Of a stretch of DNA of 26,284 bases, positions 1 through 9,302 are shown one piece after another (the stretch's first letter is position 1; each line of letters starts with the position of its first letter). Location of the stretch: positions 1 through 26,284 of IMG/VR virus record IMGVR_UViG_3300031232_000029; one strand, given 5' to 3'. The stretch is from a virus. Position numbers and translations under genes: made by a program. A model generated the notes under the pieces. That model made no database searches. It had not been told where the DNA came from and saw only the letters and a list, made by a program, of their open reading frames with translations.

Positions 1-3000
1 CTGTGTACCATCAGGATACACCTTTACGGTTAAATTAGCTGAATTGTACATTGTCATTAGGGGCGATATACTACGAAGCCTGCCCCATATAAGTGATGGA
101 CTATTATCTTGTGGACCTGCAATAGAACAACTAGAGGTAACCAACCGCATTGGAAAGGGTACAGTACCTGTTCCATTAATTGTATCAAAATCGGTTCCAC
201 TAGTCCAATCACTAAATGACAGTATAGAATAAGCCGCTATCGGCGATACAGTTGTATACATTTGTGTGTATAAAGTACCATACAAAGAACACAACATGGC
301 GCCCTCTAGCGTATCTGCACCAGATAATGACCACGTACCCCACAAACCAAGTTCAATATCTAATACTTTCAGTGATGAACCATTAACAACAAGCAATGGT
401 CCGTGTTCAGGCCTACCGAGAGGATCACCACCAGCCGTAGAGGATTTATGTGCCTCACAATATACAATATCGTTTATATTAGTGGGCGTATCTTTGGTGG
501 GTCGTCCAAGACATCTAGAGGTACCACTAGTATCGACCAACCATACCTCACCATCCATACCAAGATATGCCACACCAAGATTTGGCACATTAGTAACACA
601 CCGCGGACCGGTTACAGTGGTATATGACGAATTATTACTATTAGGTTTATTAATAAATCTAGTGTTAGGTAATATTTCTACAGTCCAGCCTGGCCCATTA
701 CCTGTATCGTCTACACCAGCACCATACACATTAGCCACACCACTAGTGCCCACTACAACTAACTTATCAATAATCGACCCAAGTCCAATTATCTCACCAA
801 TACCGGTTATAGGTATAGCAAGGGCACCAGACGTATTCCATGCCACAGATGTAACAGGACTAAATAACTTTGAAGCATAGACTGTTTTGTAATCTGCAGC
901 ATATATTCTATTGTTTACTAGAGCCACTCCCCGATCAGCACTAGGTGGAGGGCCGTCATCATATACATTTCCAACAGTATATAATATTTCCTCATTAGCA
1001 AACACAGTAACTGCGGGTCCTGTATTTGGAAATAGCGTTATAAAAGTAGGACCATTAACAATAATTCCCTTGGTTGTAGATGTAGATGCTATTGCCACTA
1101 AATTAAGTGGAGCATTGGCGCCTGCAGTAGCCTGTGTTGAATATACTTTAATTTTAAGGGATTTACCTGTCGTCAGATTGTGTGAAACAAATAGTGGATT
1201 GGTTACTGATATATTAATAACGCTATTGACCGATGTAACAGATACGGTTAGTGGTATAGATGCTTTAGATCTAATCCGTTTACCATTACTAGTCGTTAAT
1301 TCCCATACCGCCTGTAATGTATATGAACCACTACTAGCCACACCACTACCAGCCACTATACTGTTTAAAAACATACACGGTGCGCCCTCATAGAAGCTGA
1401 CCGGCAATATATCATTACCATCAAACATCATCGGAGCGCATCCACTTAAATATAGTGTATTATTAAGCTGTGCTGCATTAGATGGACACTCAGTTAAAGT
1501 AATAACACAAGATGAACTTAAGTTATTATTAATTCCTGTTCCACCAAAAGCCGATAAAGTAAACAGACTATTAGTATATGATGTTATTTCTTGAATACCA
1601 AATTTATATGTACCAGTGCTGCTATTAACGTATGAATTAGTGGCTGGAGAAACAGCATTCAAATCTGATTGACCAGCGGCCATAACTGTAGCAGTTCCAC
1701 CATTGTTTAATACGGCGTTATTAACCGCAGAATTAATATCTAGTATAAACCACTGTGCAGTTTGAATAGTGGTGGTACTGGTCAAATTTGGTAATGCTCG
1801 CAAGTCCTGAACACGCAGTACACCTATAGTAATACTGCCTGAGTAGCTAGTTCCAGCGATAGCACCAAATCTTTTAGCTGGTAAGAATGGATAATATCCC
1901 GTTGCCCATCCTATAAAAGTACTACCAGTTCCAGTCAAACTACTACTAGTCACAGATGAACCTACAGGAAGAAAATATATTAGCGATGGTGATGTAGAAT
2001 TATCTGCATTCATAAATATCATGCAGGCATCTGGCTTAGGTTGAATATTATTTTGAATAAAATTAACAACATAACGACCTAATCCACCAAATGCGGGTGT
2101 ATCAATATAACCAACAGTATGGTTCATGGCCACTTGCAATGCACTACTACTATTAAAATTAGTATTAATACCTGCGTCAGTCATAGTAGACGTATTAGTT
2201 ATATTAATAATTTTAGTTTTATAGGTATTAGTTGTAGAATCAACGTAGCCTAAGACTAACTTAGCAGAGTTGCCAATAACAGCCCCATTGTGACTTAAAC
2301 AAACACCGCTAAGTAAAGTACCAAGACCTGTAAGAGTTAATGTAGCTGTAGAGCCTGCAGCAGTAAGTCGAAGAATACGAACATTACCCGCTGTCGATGA
2401 TACACTGGCAACGTAAAATTCACCCGCAGATGCACCATTAACAAGCCATGTACGCTGTAAGGAACTAGTTGACACTGACCCAGCGCCAAGTAAATTGACT
2501 TCTGTACTAGAGCCAAGAAAGTTAGGAATAACAGAAGAGTCAACTGTATGCATCCATAACGAACCGTCCACTTTTGGATATACAATCATGTCTACTGTAC
2601 CATTATTAGCAATACTACACATAGATTGACTAACGGAGTCAAAATTAGTTAAAGACGTAGAATCTAGTAGTGTAATAGTTGATCCATCAACTAGTGGAAG
2701 ACCAGAGGCCTTATTACTAGTTATAGGTATACTAACCAGATTAGCGCCAGTATGGACAGGAGCAACAAAAGCAGGACCAGTAAAACTAGTACCTACTATC
2801 GTATTGCTATCAAGGAAGGGTGACACTTCCTTTTTAAACGACCAAAAGGGACCAACACCTCGCCAGTTATTAACTGAATTATTAGCATCAAATGGTTTAC
2901 TAGATCGAGCATACGCAGTACCTTGATATAGAGCTAATATCTGAGAATCAGTAGTTTCTAGTCCAGCCAGCCCATTAGGCCCATTAGCTACAACTAACTG

Positions 3001-3222
3001 ATGCATATTGGCGTTATCTTGCGCCGGACTACCAAAGGGTTCCGTGGTAGTTTGAGATGGCGTATTTTCAGATACCAAACCAGGCCTACCCCGGATTGAG
3101 CCCTTATGCGTAATGATACAATTATTCATTACATCTAACATGCTGGGATTACTGGCAGACGTGGGATCAACGTCCTGTCTAAGACCACCAGTTAATGGAA
3201 TAGTAAAGGGCTGGAATGACAC
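1..3222 (-). CDS. Tail nozzle / tail tubular protein B-like, partial (runs off left edge)
   Basis: A single minus-strand frame starts with GTG at 3222 and stays open for 1074 codons to base 1, so the C-terminus lies outside the window. AGGAGG precedes the GTG by 6 bases, and the GTG overlaps the TAG of the upstream gene (TAGTG). The N-terminus (SFQPFTIPLTGGLRQDVDPT, then N..I...GSIRGRPGL) has the pattern of podovirus nozzle proteins such as T7 gp12 and P22 gp10: an early D-x-x, then asparagine, glycine and R-x-G-L. The rest is rich in Ser, Thr, Asn and Gly, as in a beta-propeller or beta-sandwich protein. Near the left edge are tryptophan-containing segments (DIELGLWGTWSL, WGRLRS). The position after an adaptor gene fits a tail nozzle. 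It is longer than gp12 (about 800 residues), so extra fibre-like domains are possible. The family call is by pattern only. Confidence 0.75.
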   Translation of the reverse strand, partial: MSFQPFTIPLTGGLRQDVDPTSASNPSMLDVMNNCIITHKGSIRGRPGLVSENTPSQTTTEPFGSPAQDNANMHQLVVANGPNGLAGLETTDSQILALYQGTAYARSSKPFDANNSVNNWRGVGPFWSFKKEVSPFLDSNTIVGTSFTGPAFVAPVHTGANLVSIPITSNKASGLPLVDGSTITLLDSTSLTNFDSVSQSMCSIANNGTVDMIVYPKVDGSLWMHTVDSSVIPNFLGSSTEVNLLGAGSVSTSSLQRTWLVNGASAGEFYVASVSSTAGNVRILRLTAAGSTATLTLTGLGTLLSGVCLSHNGAVIGNSAKLVLGYVDSTTNTYKTKIINITNTSTMTDAGINTNFNSSSALQVAMNHTVGYIDTPAFGGLGRYVVNFIQNNIQPKPDACMIFMNADNSTSPSLIYFLPVGSSVTSSSLTGTGSTFIGWATGYYPFLPAKRFGAIAGTSYSGSITIGVLRVQDLRALPNLTSTTTIQTAQWFILDINSAVNNAVLNNGGTATVMAAGQSDLNAVSPATNSYVNSSTGTYKFGIQEITSYTNSLFTLSAFGGTGINNNLSSSCVITLTECPSNAAQLNNTLYLSGCAPMMFDGNDILPVSFYEGAPCMFLNSIVAGSGVASSGSYTLQAVWELTTSNGKRIRSKASIPLTVSVTSVNSVINISVTNPLFVSHNLTTGKSLKIKVYSTQATAGANAPLNLVAIASTSTTKGIIVNGPTFITLFPNTGPAVTVFANEEILYTVGNVYDDGPPPSADRGVALVNNRIYAADYKTVYASKLFSPVTSVAWNTSGALAIPITGIGEIIGLGSIIDKLVVVGTSGVANVYGAGVDDTGNGPGWTVEILPNTRFINKPNSNNSSYTTVTGPRCVTNVPNLGVAYLGMDGEVWLVDTSGTSRCLGRPTKDTPTNINDIVYCEAHKSSTAGGDPLGRPEHGPLLVVNGSSLKVLDIELGLWGTWSLSGADTLEGAMLCSLYGTLYTQMYTTVSPIAAYSILSFSDWTSGTDFDTINGTGTVPFPMRLVTSSCSIAGPQDNSPSLIWGRLRSISPLMTMYNSANLTVKVYPDGTQ

Positions 3223-3386
3223 TATAATCCTCCTGCTTTAAGTCTTAACTCAACATTAGTAAGTCTAATATCAAGTTCAGTTATTTTGTCTTCTATGGCT
3301 ATAAGCGCCGTTTTAGTGTTAATATCAGTAACTGTACGGCCCAGTTTACGCAATGATTTACTGATACCTGCAGTGGTAGCGGCCAC
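3222..3386 (-). CDS. Small coiled-coil protein between adaptor and nozzle genes
   Basis: A 54-residue protein starts at GTG 3386, overlapping the TAG of the adaptor gene. It ends in a TAG that overlaps the GTG of the nozzle gene, so it is coupled at both ends and completely fills the gap. The second half (LIAIEDKITELDIRLTNVEL) has a heptad-like pattern of I/L residues and should form an amphipathic helix or short coiled coil. The N-terminus is basic (SKSLRKLGRTVTD). No family is recognised. The position suggests a tail or connector accessory protein. It is shorter than common ORF cut-offs, but the precise stop/start overlaps make it convincing. Confidence 0.72.
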   Translation of the reverse strand: MAATTAGISKSLRKLGRTVTDINTKTALIAIEDKITELDIRLTNVELRLKAGGL

Positions 3387-4114
3387 TAGAAGTCACCACC
3401 AGGCCCAGCAACAGGATAATCGAATGCATACCTACTACGCGTAGTATTAACATCACGAATCATTGCAGGCTCACGATAATTAATCCAGGCCGCCTGGTCA
3501 GTCACTCCCTGTAATAGTTCTTGATAATCTTGCTTAAGATCCATCATATCTTGTCGTCTAGCGGCGCCCTCTTTACGTATACCATTAATAGCTGCTTGAA
3601 TAGCCACAAGCTCATCCGACCTGTCTGGACCAGGCCATACAGTACCATCAGCTGTAAACCCCCCAAAACTAGGAATATAATCCACGGAATAAGTTCCACC
3701 GCTAGACTTTGGTAAAAGCTCAAGAATATATCCTCCAGTGGCATTAATACGAATATCATAAAATTCGGCAAATCCAGTCAAACCCACTGCTGACGTTAAT
3801 TGGGCACGATAGCCCTCATTAATACGTCTCATCATAAACCGCTCACTGGCAAGTACATAATATACACCATGAATAGCAGCTATGGGAGTAGTGGGCGCTG
3901 GACTACCACCAGACAATGGATAGGTTAATGAACCATTGGCCGTAATAGTGGTGGTTGAAAAATCAACGGGCCAGCCCGCTTTCCATAAGTCATACCACAC
4001 ACGCTTGCCAGCTGCATCTACGAGTAAATTATACTGTGCAATAGTGGGAAAGTCGCTAGAATCTTGATCAGCAAATAATTGAGCAAGAGTTCGTATATCA
4101 GCGCGCGTGGCCAT
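3386..4114 (-). CDS. Head-tail adaptor (connector / tail tubular A-like)
   Basis: A 242-residue protein starts at ATG 4114 with an AGAGGAA Shine-Dalgarno overlapping the previous stop. The C-terminal half has the arrangement common in phage head-tail adaptors: a tyrosine/proline strand (SVDYIPSFGG), then W-P-G-P-D-R-S-D-E-L-V and a helix with A-A-I-N-G-I-R-K-E-G. A K-Q-D-Y helix follows, then an R-E-P-A-M-I-R-D-V tail. That R-x-P-x-x-I-x-D-V ending is typical of adaptors that sit under the portal in podoviruses and some siphoviruses. The gene lies between head genes and the nozzle gene, as expected. The family is inferred from these motifs and gene order. Confidence 0.72.
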   Translation of the reverse strand: MATRADIRTLAQLFADQDSSDFPTIAQYNLLVDAAGKRVWYDLWKAGWPVDFSTTTITANGSLTYPLSGGSPAPTTPIAAIHGVYYVLASERFMMRRINEGYRAQLTSAVGLTGFAEFYDIRINATGGYILELLPKSSGGTYSVDYIPSFGGFTADGTVWPGPDRSDELVAIQAAINGIRKEGAARRQDMMDLKQDYQELLQGVTDQAAWINYREPAMIRDVNTTRSRYAFDYPVAGPGGDF

Positions 4115-4117
4115 GAA

Positions 4118-4291
4118 TTATTCCTCTTTATCTTGCGCGAGCACTATTAATGCATCAAGCGCATCATCAATCTCATCATCAGTAGCATCAACTTTTCGAA
4201 GTTTGCTACGTATTTCCTTAATCGCCAACTTACGCTTACTGGGGGCTTCCCACGCAGACATAAGACCGGCTGTATCAATAACGTCACTCAT
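4118..4291 (-). CDS. Small acidic protein between head and adaptor genes
   Basis: A 57-residue protein has its ATG at 4291 overlapping the TAA of the upstream gene (TAATG). It stops at 4118, four bases before the adaptor start. The N-terminal half is basic (SKRKLAIKEIRSKLRKV) and the C-terminal half acidic (DATDDEIDDALDALIVLAQD), giving a strong charge split and a predicted helical hairpin. No family is recognised. Its position resembles that of small head-completion or chaperone proteins, but that is only context. It is too short for usual ORF cut-offs. The exact overlap and ribosome-binding arrangement support it. Confidence 0.72.
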   Translation of the reverse strand: MSDVIDTAGLMSAWEAPSKRKLAIKEIRSKLRKVDATDDEIDDALDALIVLAQDKEE

Positions 4292-4725
4292 TAGATAGCC
4301 TGGTCCATACGAGAGTAACAGATAACAATCTGAAACGACACCGTAATCGCAGCAGTAGTATCGGCAGCAGCTCCAGTAGTCTGAGTAGTTTGAATTTTAA
4401 TAATCAAATCACCTGCAGTATTAGTAAGTACCGAAGCCACTCTGGCATCAAGTGCAGTAGCCACAGTAGTAGCAATAATCTTAGCATCTGCGTCTAAGAG
4501 TTCAACAGATTGGAAAACAGCTCCACTAACTGTACTAGTAACCTTAACAGTAACATCATACGTTCCTGTGCCGTTCTTAACTACGCTCATAGCCTTGCCG
4601 CGTACAGTTTTAATCTGCCCTGCAGGGTATGAGATATTAAGAACAGCCGCCGAGGAGTTTAAGTCAAAACATCCTTCAATTTCATAACGAGAGTCATTAT
4701 GAAAAATAGTGTTCATAGTTGCCAT
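4291..4725 (-). CDS. Possible capsid decoration or head-fibre protein
   Basis: A 144-residue protein starts at ATG 4725 with AAGAAGG about 7 bases upstream. It is rich in beta-branched residues and alternating hydrophobic strands (VVKNGTGTYDVTVKVTSTVS, AGDLIIKIQTTQTTG), as in an immunoglobulin-like or beta-sandwich fold. It lies directly downstream of the major capsid gene, where decoration or head-stabilising proteins are often encoded. No specific family is recognised, so the role is inference from fold impression and position. About 85 untranslated bases separate it from the capsid gene. They contain a weak CCTAG...CTAGG dyad at 4751-4772 but no clear terminator. Confidence 0.55.
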   Translation of the reverse strand: MATMNTIFHNDSRYEIEGCFDLNSSAAVLNISYPAGQIKTVRGKAMSVVKNGTGTYDVTVKVTSTVSGAVFQSVELLDADAKIIATTVATALDARVASVLTNTAGDLIIKIQTTQTTGAAADTTAAITVSFQIVICYSRMDQAI

Positions 4726-4810
4726 TATAGCCTTCTTTCTTAATGGGTTCCTAGGACAAATATTAACTAGGATACTTACATAGTGTACTACAGCCCATTG
4801 TTAGTTTATA

Positions 4811-6103
4811 TTACGAAGTTGCGAACACGCCATTTTCAGCAGGGGCATAACACACCGGCTGAGCATAATAACGGCAACGAATCTCAATCTGATCAAGGCC
4901 TGGGCGACGAAGGGCACTAAGACCATCCGTAGTCACAATCTCAGGAAGACCCAGATGCTTAATACGCCAACTATCCATAGTAAGAAGATAGCCACGATCC
5001 TCAGGACAGTCGCTATCCGCGTACACGGGAATGATACCGCTAGAGATAGCAATACCAAAAGTCATGAATCCATACTTAGCGTCACCACCCGCACCGTCAT
5101 ACTCCACCTTAGCATTAAGTCGCTTACTAATTTTAGTAAACTGACGAGGACTAACAATAGCAATATCAGGAGACGCACCTCGCTCATGCATAACTTCACC
5201 AAGTGCCAAAATGCTATCTTCTGCCGGAGAAGTGGGATCATTAAGACGATGGCCAGCAAGGCGAGTCGGGAACACACTCCTATCAACACCCCAAAAGCTA
5301 TCGCCAGCCGTTGGCTCAATAAGAGGAATCCAGGCAGCTAAGCCACGAACCTTCTGAATAGCGGTAGTAGCAAAAGCACTATTATAATCGCCCACTGGAG
5401 CAATAAAGTCAGTATTAGCAAGAGAAGTGTAATACGTAGAAATATTGGAAACAGCCGCACCATTAGAGTCAATAGCACACGTAAGTGTCCCTGAATCTTC
5501 ACTAATCTTAGTAACCACAACTCGGAAGCTGGCAGCAAGCACACGGGGCGAACCAGTAGGAACGCCACCGGAGTTAGGGATAAAGTCGAGTTGCATGCCT
5601 AAGTTAAAGAACTTAGTATCAGCTCGCTGCAGTAACGTAATAACATTACCAGTAATAGTCCATGCGCCGTCACCGCGAGCAGTTGTACCACTGCCGTCAC
5701 GATACAGTCCGTGAGCCAGTGAATTGCCCAGCTGACGTAACAAACCATCAACCTCGAATTTGCGAGCATTGACAAAACTACCACGGTCATTAGCGGCCTT
5801 ACGAATCGTAAGTTCATTAATGTACGTAGCAGCATAGTCGGAGCTAAGCGAGACTAAGAACTTTTTAGACTGGGTAGGCGCCACAGGACCATTAGTACCG
5901 AGCAGAGCCGCAATATCCGCACTACGACCAGCAGGATTATCATACACGACCGGGATAACCATGTGATCGCCATAAGCATCACCATCCTTCTGCATCTTGC
6001 TTAAAAGGACGTGCTTACGCATCATAATCTGAGCAGGAAGACCGTCAGGATAAAGCTCCTTGAGTAGTGCATTCCACTGAACATCGCCTAAAACAGTCGG
6101 CAT
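4811..6103 (-). CDS. Major capsid protein (HK97-fold type)
   Basis: A protein of about 430 residues sits between scaffold and decoration-like genes. I prefer ATG 6103 because AGGTGG lies 5 bases upstream of it. A GTG at 6112, inside that same AGGTGG, would add three residues. Features fitting an HK97-like capsid protein are the N-terminal helical stretch (QWNALLKELYPDGLPAQ), a basic lysine-bearing loop (QSKKFLVSLSSDYAATYINE) and a long mid-domain. A C-terminal part follows with the typical S-P-R-Q-F-T-K-I (PDIAIVSPRQFTKISKRLNA), a P-V-Y-A-D-S-D-C-P-E turn, and an R-C-R-Y-Y-A-Q ending strand. Size, order and the scaffold immediately upstream support the call. There is no separate protease gene. 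Confidence 0.85.
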   Translation of the reverse strand: MPTVLGDVQWNALLKELYPDGLPAQIMMRKHVLLSKMQKDGDAYGDHMVIPVVYDNPAGRSADIAALLGTNGPVAPTQSKKFLVSLSSDYAATYINELTIRKAANDRGSFVNARKFEVDGLLRQLGNSLAHGLYRDGSGTTARGDGAWTITGNVITLLQRADTKFFNLGMQLDFIPNSGGVPTGSPRVLAASFRVVVTKISEDSGTLTCAIDSNGAAVSNISTYYTSLANTDFIAPVGDYNSAFATTAIQKVRGLAAWIPLIEPTAGDSFWGVDRSVFPTRLAGHRLNDPTSPAEDSILALGEVMHERGASPDIAIVSPRQFTKISKRLNAKVEYDGAGGDAKYGFMTFGIAISSGIIPVYADSDCPEDRGYLLTMDSWRIKHLGLPEIVTTDGLSALRRPGLDQIEIRCRYYAQPVCYAPAENGVFATS

Positions 6104-6202
6104 ACATGCCACCTATAATCGCAGCACAAGAGGGAGCTTATTAGGCCCAATTTCTTGCCTGGCCACTTTAGTGTGTGGTCACATAAATCATTAAAACCTA
6201 AA

Positions 6203-7204
6203 CTAGCGAAAGGCAACAGCAGCAGCTCGTGCGATACGCTCAGCTTCGGTCATAGCAGGCTTAGTAGGAGCACCTCCAGCATTAAGCCCACGAGTACTTG
6301 TAGTATTACCATTACCATCTGCCTTGGTAGTAGGGGCCTCAGTCTTTTTAGTAGCGCCAGCGCGCTTTGCATCTCGAACAGCCATCCTGCGAGCTACCTC
6401 TATCTCAAGAGTCCTAGCAATATTAGCAGGAGATAAGTCAGCCGCTTGACCCGTCTTTTGAGCAGCTAAACCAATGTTATTGGCTGTTGCCATAAGACTC
6501 TTCATATAGTTGTCATGGTCAACTTTGCCATCTGCAGCAATAAACCAACTCTCACTCTCAGGATATGAACCTTCAGTAAAAGTTCGTGCAGCAGCGCTCA
6601 GTGCATTAGCAAAAGCCTCAATGTTGCGCTCAACAGCAGCAACCTGTGCCCTTGCCTCTGCTTCTTTCTGTGCTGCCTCGCGTGTCTCATTATCACGCTG
6701 TGTCTTAGCTTCAAATAATTTAAATCTTAAATCAGGTGGTGCCTTTTCAGGTGCCAAATCATACAGCAATGATTGACCTATTAAGATTTGCATCTCAGGA
6801 GTAATTTTACGACTCTTAATATAGCCAATAGGATCATCCTCAAATGCCTTGCTACTCTTAATCTTAGTAAGTTCATCTCGAAGTTGTTTAGCCTCAGCAG
6901 CTGCGGCTGTATTAGCTTGTGCTTCCTTATTCTTAGTAGCACGGGCCTCTCTATCTTCACGTAGAATATCTGCTAAGTTCCTATTGGCTGTATTTTCTCG
7001 TGCTGCCTCTTTATTGTCAACAGGTTTTTCATTTGACGACGGAGACACGGTTGATTCTGATTTAGTTTCGGCCTTAGCCTGACCATTTAACTGTTCACTG
7101 TCGTCTCCATTATGACCATTAACATCGGGTGGAGGAGGAGCGAATCCCCAGCCACCAACGCCAAAACCAAGAGACTCAGGAGTAAGTGGAGTATTATCGG
7201 GCAT
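6203..7204 (-). CDS. Capsid scaffolding protein
   Basis: A 333-residue, low-complexity, charged protein starts at ATG 7204 with AAGGA 7 bases upstream. Residues about 25-75 are Asp/Glu/Ser/Asn-rich and probably disordered. Residues about 80-110 and 160-205 are Ala/Glu/Lys/Arg-rich helices of coiled-coil type. The C-terminus is basic and Ala-rich (ERIARAAAVAFR), as in scaffold proteins that contact the capsid protein. The position between portal and major capsid genes is the classical one. A weak hairpin lies in the 100-base gap before the capsid gene (GGCCAC at 6160 with GTGGTC near 6175). The sequence itself is not diagnostic, but composition plus position is. Confidence 0.78.
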   Translation of the reverse strand: MPDNTPLTPESLGFGVGGWGFAPPPPDVNGHNGDDSEQLNGQAKAETKSESTVSPSSNEKPVDNKEAARENTANRNLADILREDREARATKNKEAQANTAAAAEAKQLRDELTKIKSSKAFEDDPIGYIKSRKITPEMQILIGQSLLYDLAPEKAPPDLRFKLFEAKTQRDNETREAAQKEAEARAQVAAVERNIEAFANALSAAARTFTEGSYPESESWFIAADGKVDHDNYMKSLMATANNIGLAAQKTGQAADLSPANIARTLEIEVARRMAVRDAKRAGATKKTEAPTTKADGNGNTTSTRGLNAGGAPTKPAMTEAERIARAAAVAFR

Positions 7205-7207
7205 GTA

Positions 7208-9082
7208 TTATCCTTGTAGTGGAACACCTGCAGCAGGCCCACTGGCCATACTACTAGGTGGTGGTGTGGGTGGAGGTTGATTGGCAGCAGCTTCAGCAAG
7301 TTGAACTTGGTCTAGTGCTTCTAAAAATCGACCCATGTTATCAATAATAGTCTGTGGTGCATCTTGAGTAATGGCTATAGCTCTACCCTGTTTAATAACT
7401 CTATTAAGTGCTACAAGATCAACCTTCTCATCGATTGCAAGATGTTCTCCCTTGCGCATCTTCTTAAGAGCCCAACGAGCATACGTCTCACCAGCATTAC
7501 CAAGGTCATCAGACTCCTTTAAATCAGGGTGAGCCACTAACGCCCTACCTTCTTCAGGTCTAATCCAGCCAGTCTGTGCTAGCTCTAATGCTGACTGAAT
7601 ACGTGCCGCAGGTGACATGGAATCAAGGCTACTAGCATCAGCCTTAATTACATATGCATCCTTCTCGAGATCAGGCCACTTAACCGTGTACATACGTTTG
7701 CGATCAGCCCACGATATACTTGGTCTTTCTTTGTGATTTTCAACATAGTGTTTATACATTGCAATGATTTTAGTAGACGCATCAACTGCAATTGAGTGCT
7801 CCCATCGCTGACTGACCGGAGCAAACTTCTGAGCTTCCTTATAATTCCATTCACGCTGAGCTGGTGCACTTTCAATACCCGCAGGGAGTGTTGCAGTACC
7901 ACTAGCAGCGCTCATACCCTCATCTTCATAACAGCCGCGCTCTAAAGCATCAAGCCACTTATATGTATCAGATGGAACAGGATTTTGAACTTGAAATGTT
8001 GGTGGCTTACGTGCACTAATAACTGTACCAATCTCGTTAGATAGTTGCATGGTAGGAGGGCCGCCTTGAGGATCAACCCATGCGCGAGGAGTACCATACA
8101 GGTCCTGGACTCTTTGAATCCATCGATACATATATGTGATGCGCTGCTGTCTACCATATTGACGATAACAAACACCATCACCATAAAATCCGGTAATAGG
8201 TAAGCACCACCATAACCACGAATAAGGCTGAAAATCGTATGGCCATGCACTATCATCAAGCACTACACTACCAGTAGTAAGTACACGTCTAGGTTCGTCA
8301 ACACCACATGGATCAACATAAATAGCTTCAATAAGAACTATCTTACCTGGTGGTACAGGCCTATTAGTCCAGGTAGTAGAGCCAGACCGTTGCTGTAACC
8401 TAGACCTAAGAAGTCTTTCCTTAGCAGAGTTACCACTAGCATACTTTTTAATAACTGCATCCAATCGAACTAACATACGATGATAAGTAGACGCAGGATA
8501 TAAATGCTCGCGCACCTCATCCTCATCAACTATCAGATCGTCAATAAGTACGCGCTCAGTCTTAATACAAAAACTAGTGCCCGTGCCATATGGCACATAT
8601 TTCCAGCCTCCAGTACCAAATATGGTGGAATCTAAAAACGAGCGAGGTGCAATCTGATATATACCAGATAACTCATATGCGCCTAGCATGAATGAGTCCA
8701 TATCCTCTGCCTGAGTCTGAATATCAAAATCAGCGCCAGTAGTAACAAACGTAGCCTTGGGCCTAGACTTCACAATAAGCGAGGTTGCAGTCTCACACAC
8801 ACCTCGTGCCACATTTTTCGTAACCTCAAATGGACTACGTGTATTAATACCCGAAGTACTACCCCAATTAAGGCCGACAGGAGTATAACCACTAAAAATA
8901 CGAGCATGGCGACGATTACCTTCATATATTGACTGTTGCCGCCTCTCTATATCTTGTACCGTTTGTAATATGCATACTGCTAACCTCTCCTGTGGTGCGT
9001 CCTCTTGCTCATAAGTATACCATGGCATGTCGTCAGGACTGATAGCTGGGCCGACATAGTTGGTTGATATAATGTCAGACAC
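7208..9082 (-). CDS. Portal protein (podovirus-like)
   Basis: About 625 residues. The favoured start is GTG 9082, preceded by GAGGAG and overlapping the TGA of the small gene upstream. ATG 9094 and TTG 9100 are in-frame alternatives without an obvious ribosome-binding site. It forms the dodecameric ring at the packaging vertex. Supporting features are an N-terminal region with R-R-Q-Q-S-I-Y and G-N-R-R, and a long middle with the segment GFYGDGVCYRQYGRQQR at about residues 298-314. That segment is followed by an amphipathic helix, and such G-x-G-x-x-x...Q-x-x-x-N/Y helices are typical of portal clips and stems. A proline-rich tail (PPPTPPPSS) closes it. Order terminase, small gene, portal, scaffold, capsid agrees. 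Confidence 0.85.
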   Translation of the reverse strand: MSDIISTNYVGPAISPDDMPWYTYEQEDAPQERLAVCILQTVQDIERRQQSIYEGNRRHARIFSGYTPVGLNWGSTSGINTRSPFEVTKNVARGVCETATSLIVKSRPKATFVTTGADFDIQTQAEDMDSFMLGAYELSGIYQIAPRSFLDSTIFGTGGWKYVPYGTGTSFCIKTERVLIDDLIVDEDEVREHLYPASTYHRMLVRLDAVIKKYASGNSAKERLLRSRLQQRSGSTTWTNRPVPPGKIVLIEAIYVDPCGVDEPRRVLTTGSVVLDDSAWPYDFQPYSWLWWCLPITGFYGDGVCYRQYGRQQRITYMYRWIQRVQDLYGTPRAWVDPQGGPPTMQLSNEIGTVISARKPPTFQVQNPVPSDTYKWLDALERGCYEDEGMSAASGTATLPAGIESAPAQREWNYKEAQKFAPVSQRWEHSIAVDASTKIIAMYKHYVENHKERPSISWADRKRMYTVKWPDLEKDAYVIKADASSLDSMSPAARIQSALELAQTGWIRPEEGRALVAHPDLKESDDLGNAGETYARWALKKMRKGEHLAIDEKVDLVALNRVIKQGRAIAITQDAPQTIIDNMGRFLEALDQVQLAEAAANQPPPTPPPSSMASGPAAGVPLQG

Positions 9083-9302
9083 TATGCTCCTCATTCTCAA
9101 ATAACTTATTACTGTCTAAATTAGGGGATTTCCATCCGCCTGCAGTAGGTACTTCTCCCATAGTAGGAGCAACAGTATCTGGTGCCATGACCACAGATAG
9201 TTCAAATGCTTCATGACTATCATCAAATCCCTTCATAGCAGCAGACATGCATCCGGCATCACGTATAACTTTAAGGTACTCAGCTAAAGCGGCTGATGTC
9301 AT
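9075..9302 (-). CDS. Small unknown protein between terminase and portal
   Basis: A 75-residue protein starts at ATG 9302, overlapping the end of the terminase gene by 23 bases, and ends inside the portal start. The N-terminal third is a probable helix (AALAEYLKVIRDAGCMSAAM). The rest is polar and Pro/Gly-rich and probably unstructured. No family is recognised. The overlaps on both sides argue for a translated, coupled gene of the packaging cluster, for example a small terminase- or portal-associated accessory protein, but nothing in the sequence fixes a role. Confidence 0.65.
   Translation of the reverse strand: MTSAALAEYLKVIRDAGCMSAAMKGFDDSHEAFELSVVMAPDTVAPTMGEVPTAGGWKSPNLDSNKLFENEEHSV

Noticed and set aside
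266-1393. Plus-strand open frames of up to 204 codons in the left arm
   Set aside because: They are antisense to the continuous 1074-codon minus frame, have no ribosome-binding sites, and their residues mirror the minus-strand ACT/AGT/GGT codons.
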